From assembly GCA_051646105.1 (NCBI GenBank), contig JBOFCO010000227.1, forward strand, positions 1 to 13,228: a stretch of DNA of 13,228 bases, given 5' to 3'. The notes below the pieces were generated by a model. That model ran no database searches and was not told where the DNA came from. It worked only from the letters and a program-made list of their open reading frames with translations. The position numbers and the translations under genes were made by a program. This DNA is from JBOFCO01 sp051646105. GTDB lineage: Bacteria > Pseudomonadota > Alphaproteobacteria > Rhodobacterales > Rhodobacteraceae. Every line of letters begins with the position of its first letter. The stretch's first letter is position 1. Of this stretch, positions 13,181 to 13,228 are shown in pieces.

Positions 13181-13228
13181 TTAATCCGCCAGTTCCCACC
13201 CGTCGGGGTAGAAGTCATGTTTCAGCGC
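13181..13228 (-). CDS. 3' end of an unidentified gene cut by the window edge
   Basis: Reading the minus strand from the right edge gives ALKHDFYPDGWELAD followed by TAA at 13183-13181. The stop lies 16 bases before the start of the YdeI-family gene, a typical operon spacing, and the composition looks like a real protein C-terminus. Fifteen residues are too few to name a family. That this frame is coding is inferred from spacing and composition only. Confidence 0.45.
   Translation of the reverse strand, partial: ALKHDFYPDGWELAD

Noticed and set aside
13165..13218. Upstream ATG start (13218) for the YdeI-family protein
   Set aside because: The extension would overlap the apparent coding end of the previous gene in another frame, and it encodes residues unlike the family; the ATG pair at 13164/13161 fits better.

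Overview
The window looks like a piece of chromosome from an alphaproteobacterium of the Rhodobacterales (Roseobacter-type). The evidence is the high GC content, the order of the Tad/Flp pilus genes, the resemblance of the encoded proteins to that group, and an intergenic hairpin around 8625-8676 of a kind I remember from Rhodobacteraceae genomes. Genus cannot be decided from this sequence alone.

Left part (1-8609, all + strand): the distal half of a tad (tight adherence, Flp/type IVc pilus) locus. The window opens inside an OmpA-domain gene, which ends in a strong terminator-like hairpin (329-369). A 262-base spacer follows, with three inverted repeats and a possible 24-residue leader peptide. 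A compact gene string then runs cpaE/tadZ (localisation ATPase-like protein), cpaF/tadA (motor ATPase), tadB and tadC (inner-membrane platform), two consecutive lipoproteins with TPR-like repeats (TadD type), a short prepilin peptidase (cpaA/tadV), and an AAA+ ATPase of unproven role. Gaps are a few bases to about 40 bases and one junction overlaps, so this is probably one transcription unit. It would supply the motor, platform, pilotin-like and pilin-processing functions; the secretin, CpaB and pilins must lie outside the window. The first TPR lipoprotein seems to start at a CTG codon, which standard gene callers would miss.

Middle part (8610-10570): a hairpin terminates the pilus string and, from the other side, a two-gene minus-strand unit, mgtE (Mg2+ transporter) followed by a 5-formyltetrahydrofolate cyclo-ligase gene, joined by a GTGA overlap.

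Right part (10571-13228): guaD (guanine deaminase) is divergent from mgtE, on the + strand, and ends in a G-quadruplex-type run of G tracts. On the minus strand follow a small DUF1801 protein of lower GC, a spacer with an exact 29-bp tandem duplication, a YdeI/OmdA-family protein, and the last 15 codons of another gene cut by the window edge.

There is no RNA gene, CRISPR array, insertion sequence or prophage that I can see. No gene-free stretch exceeds 300 bases; the longest is 310-571. Most of the window is well-known biology. The least understood parts are the AAA+ ATPase of the pilus operon, the CTG-started lipoprotein, the cpaE leader region and the tandem repeat.
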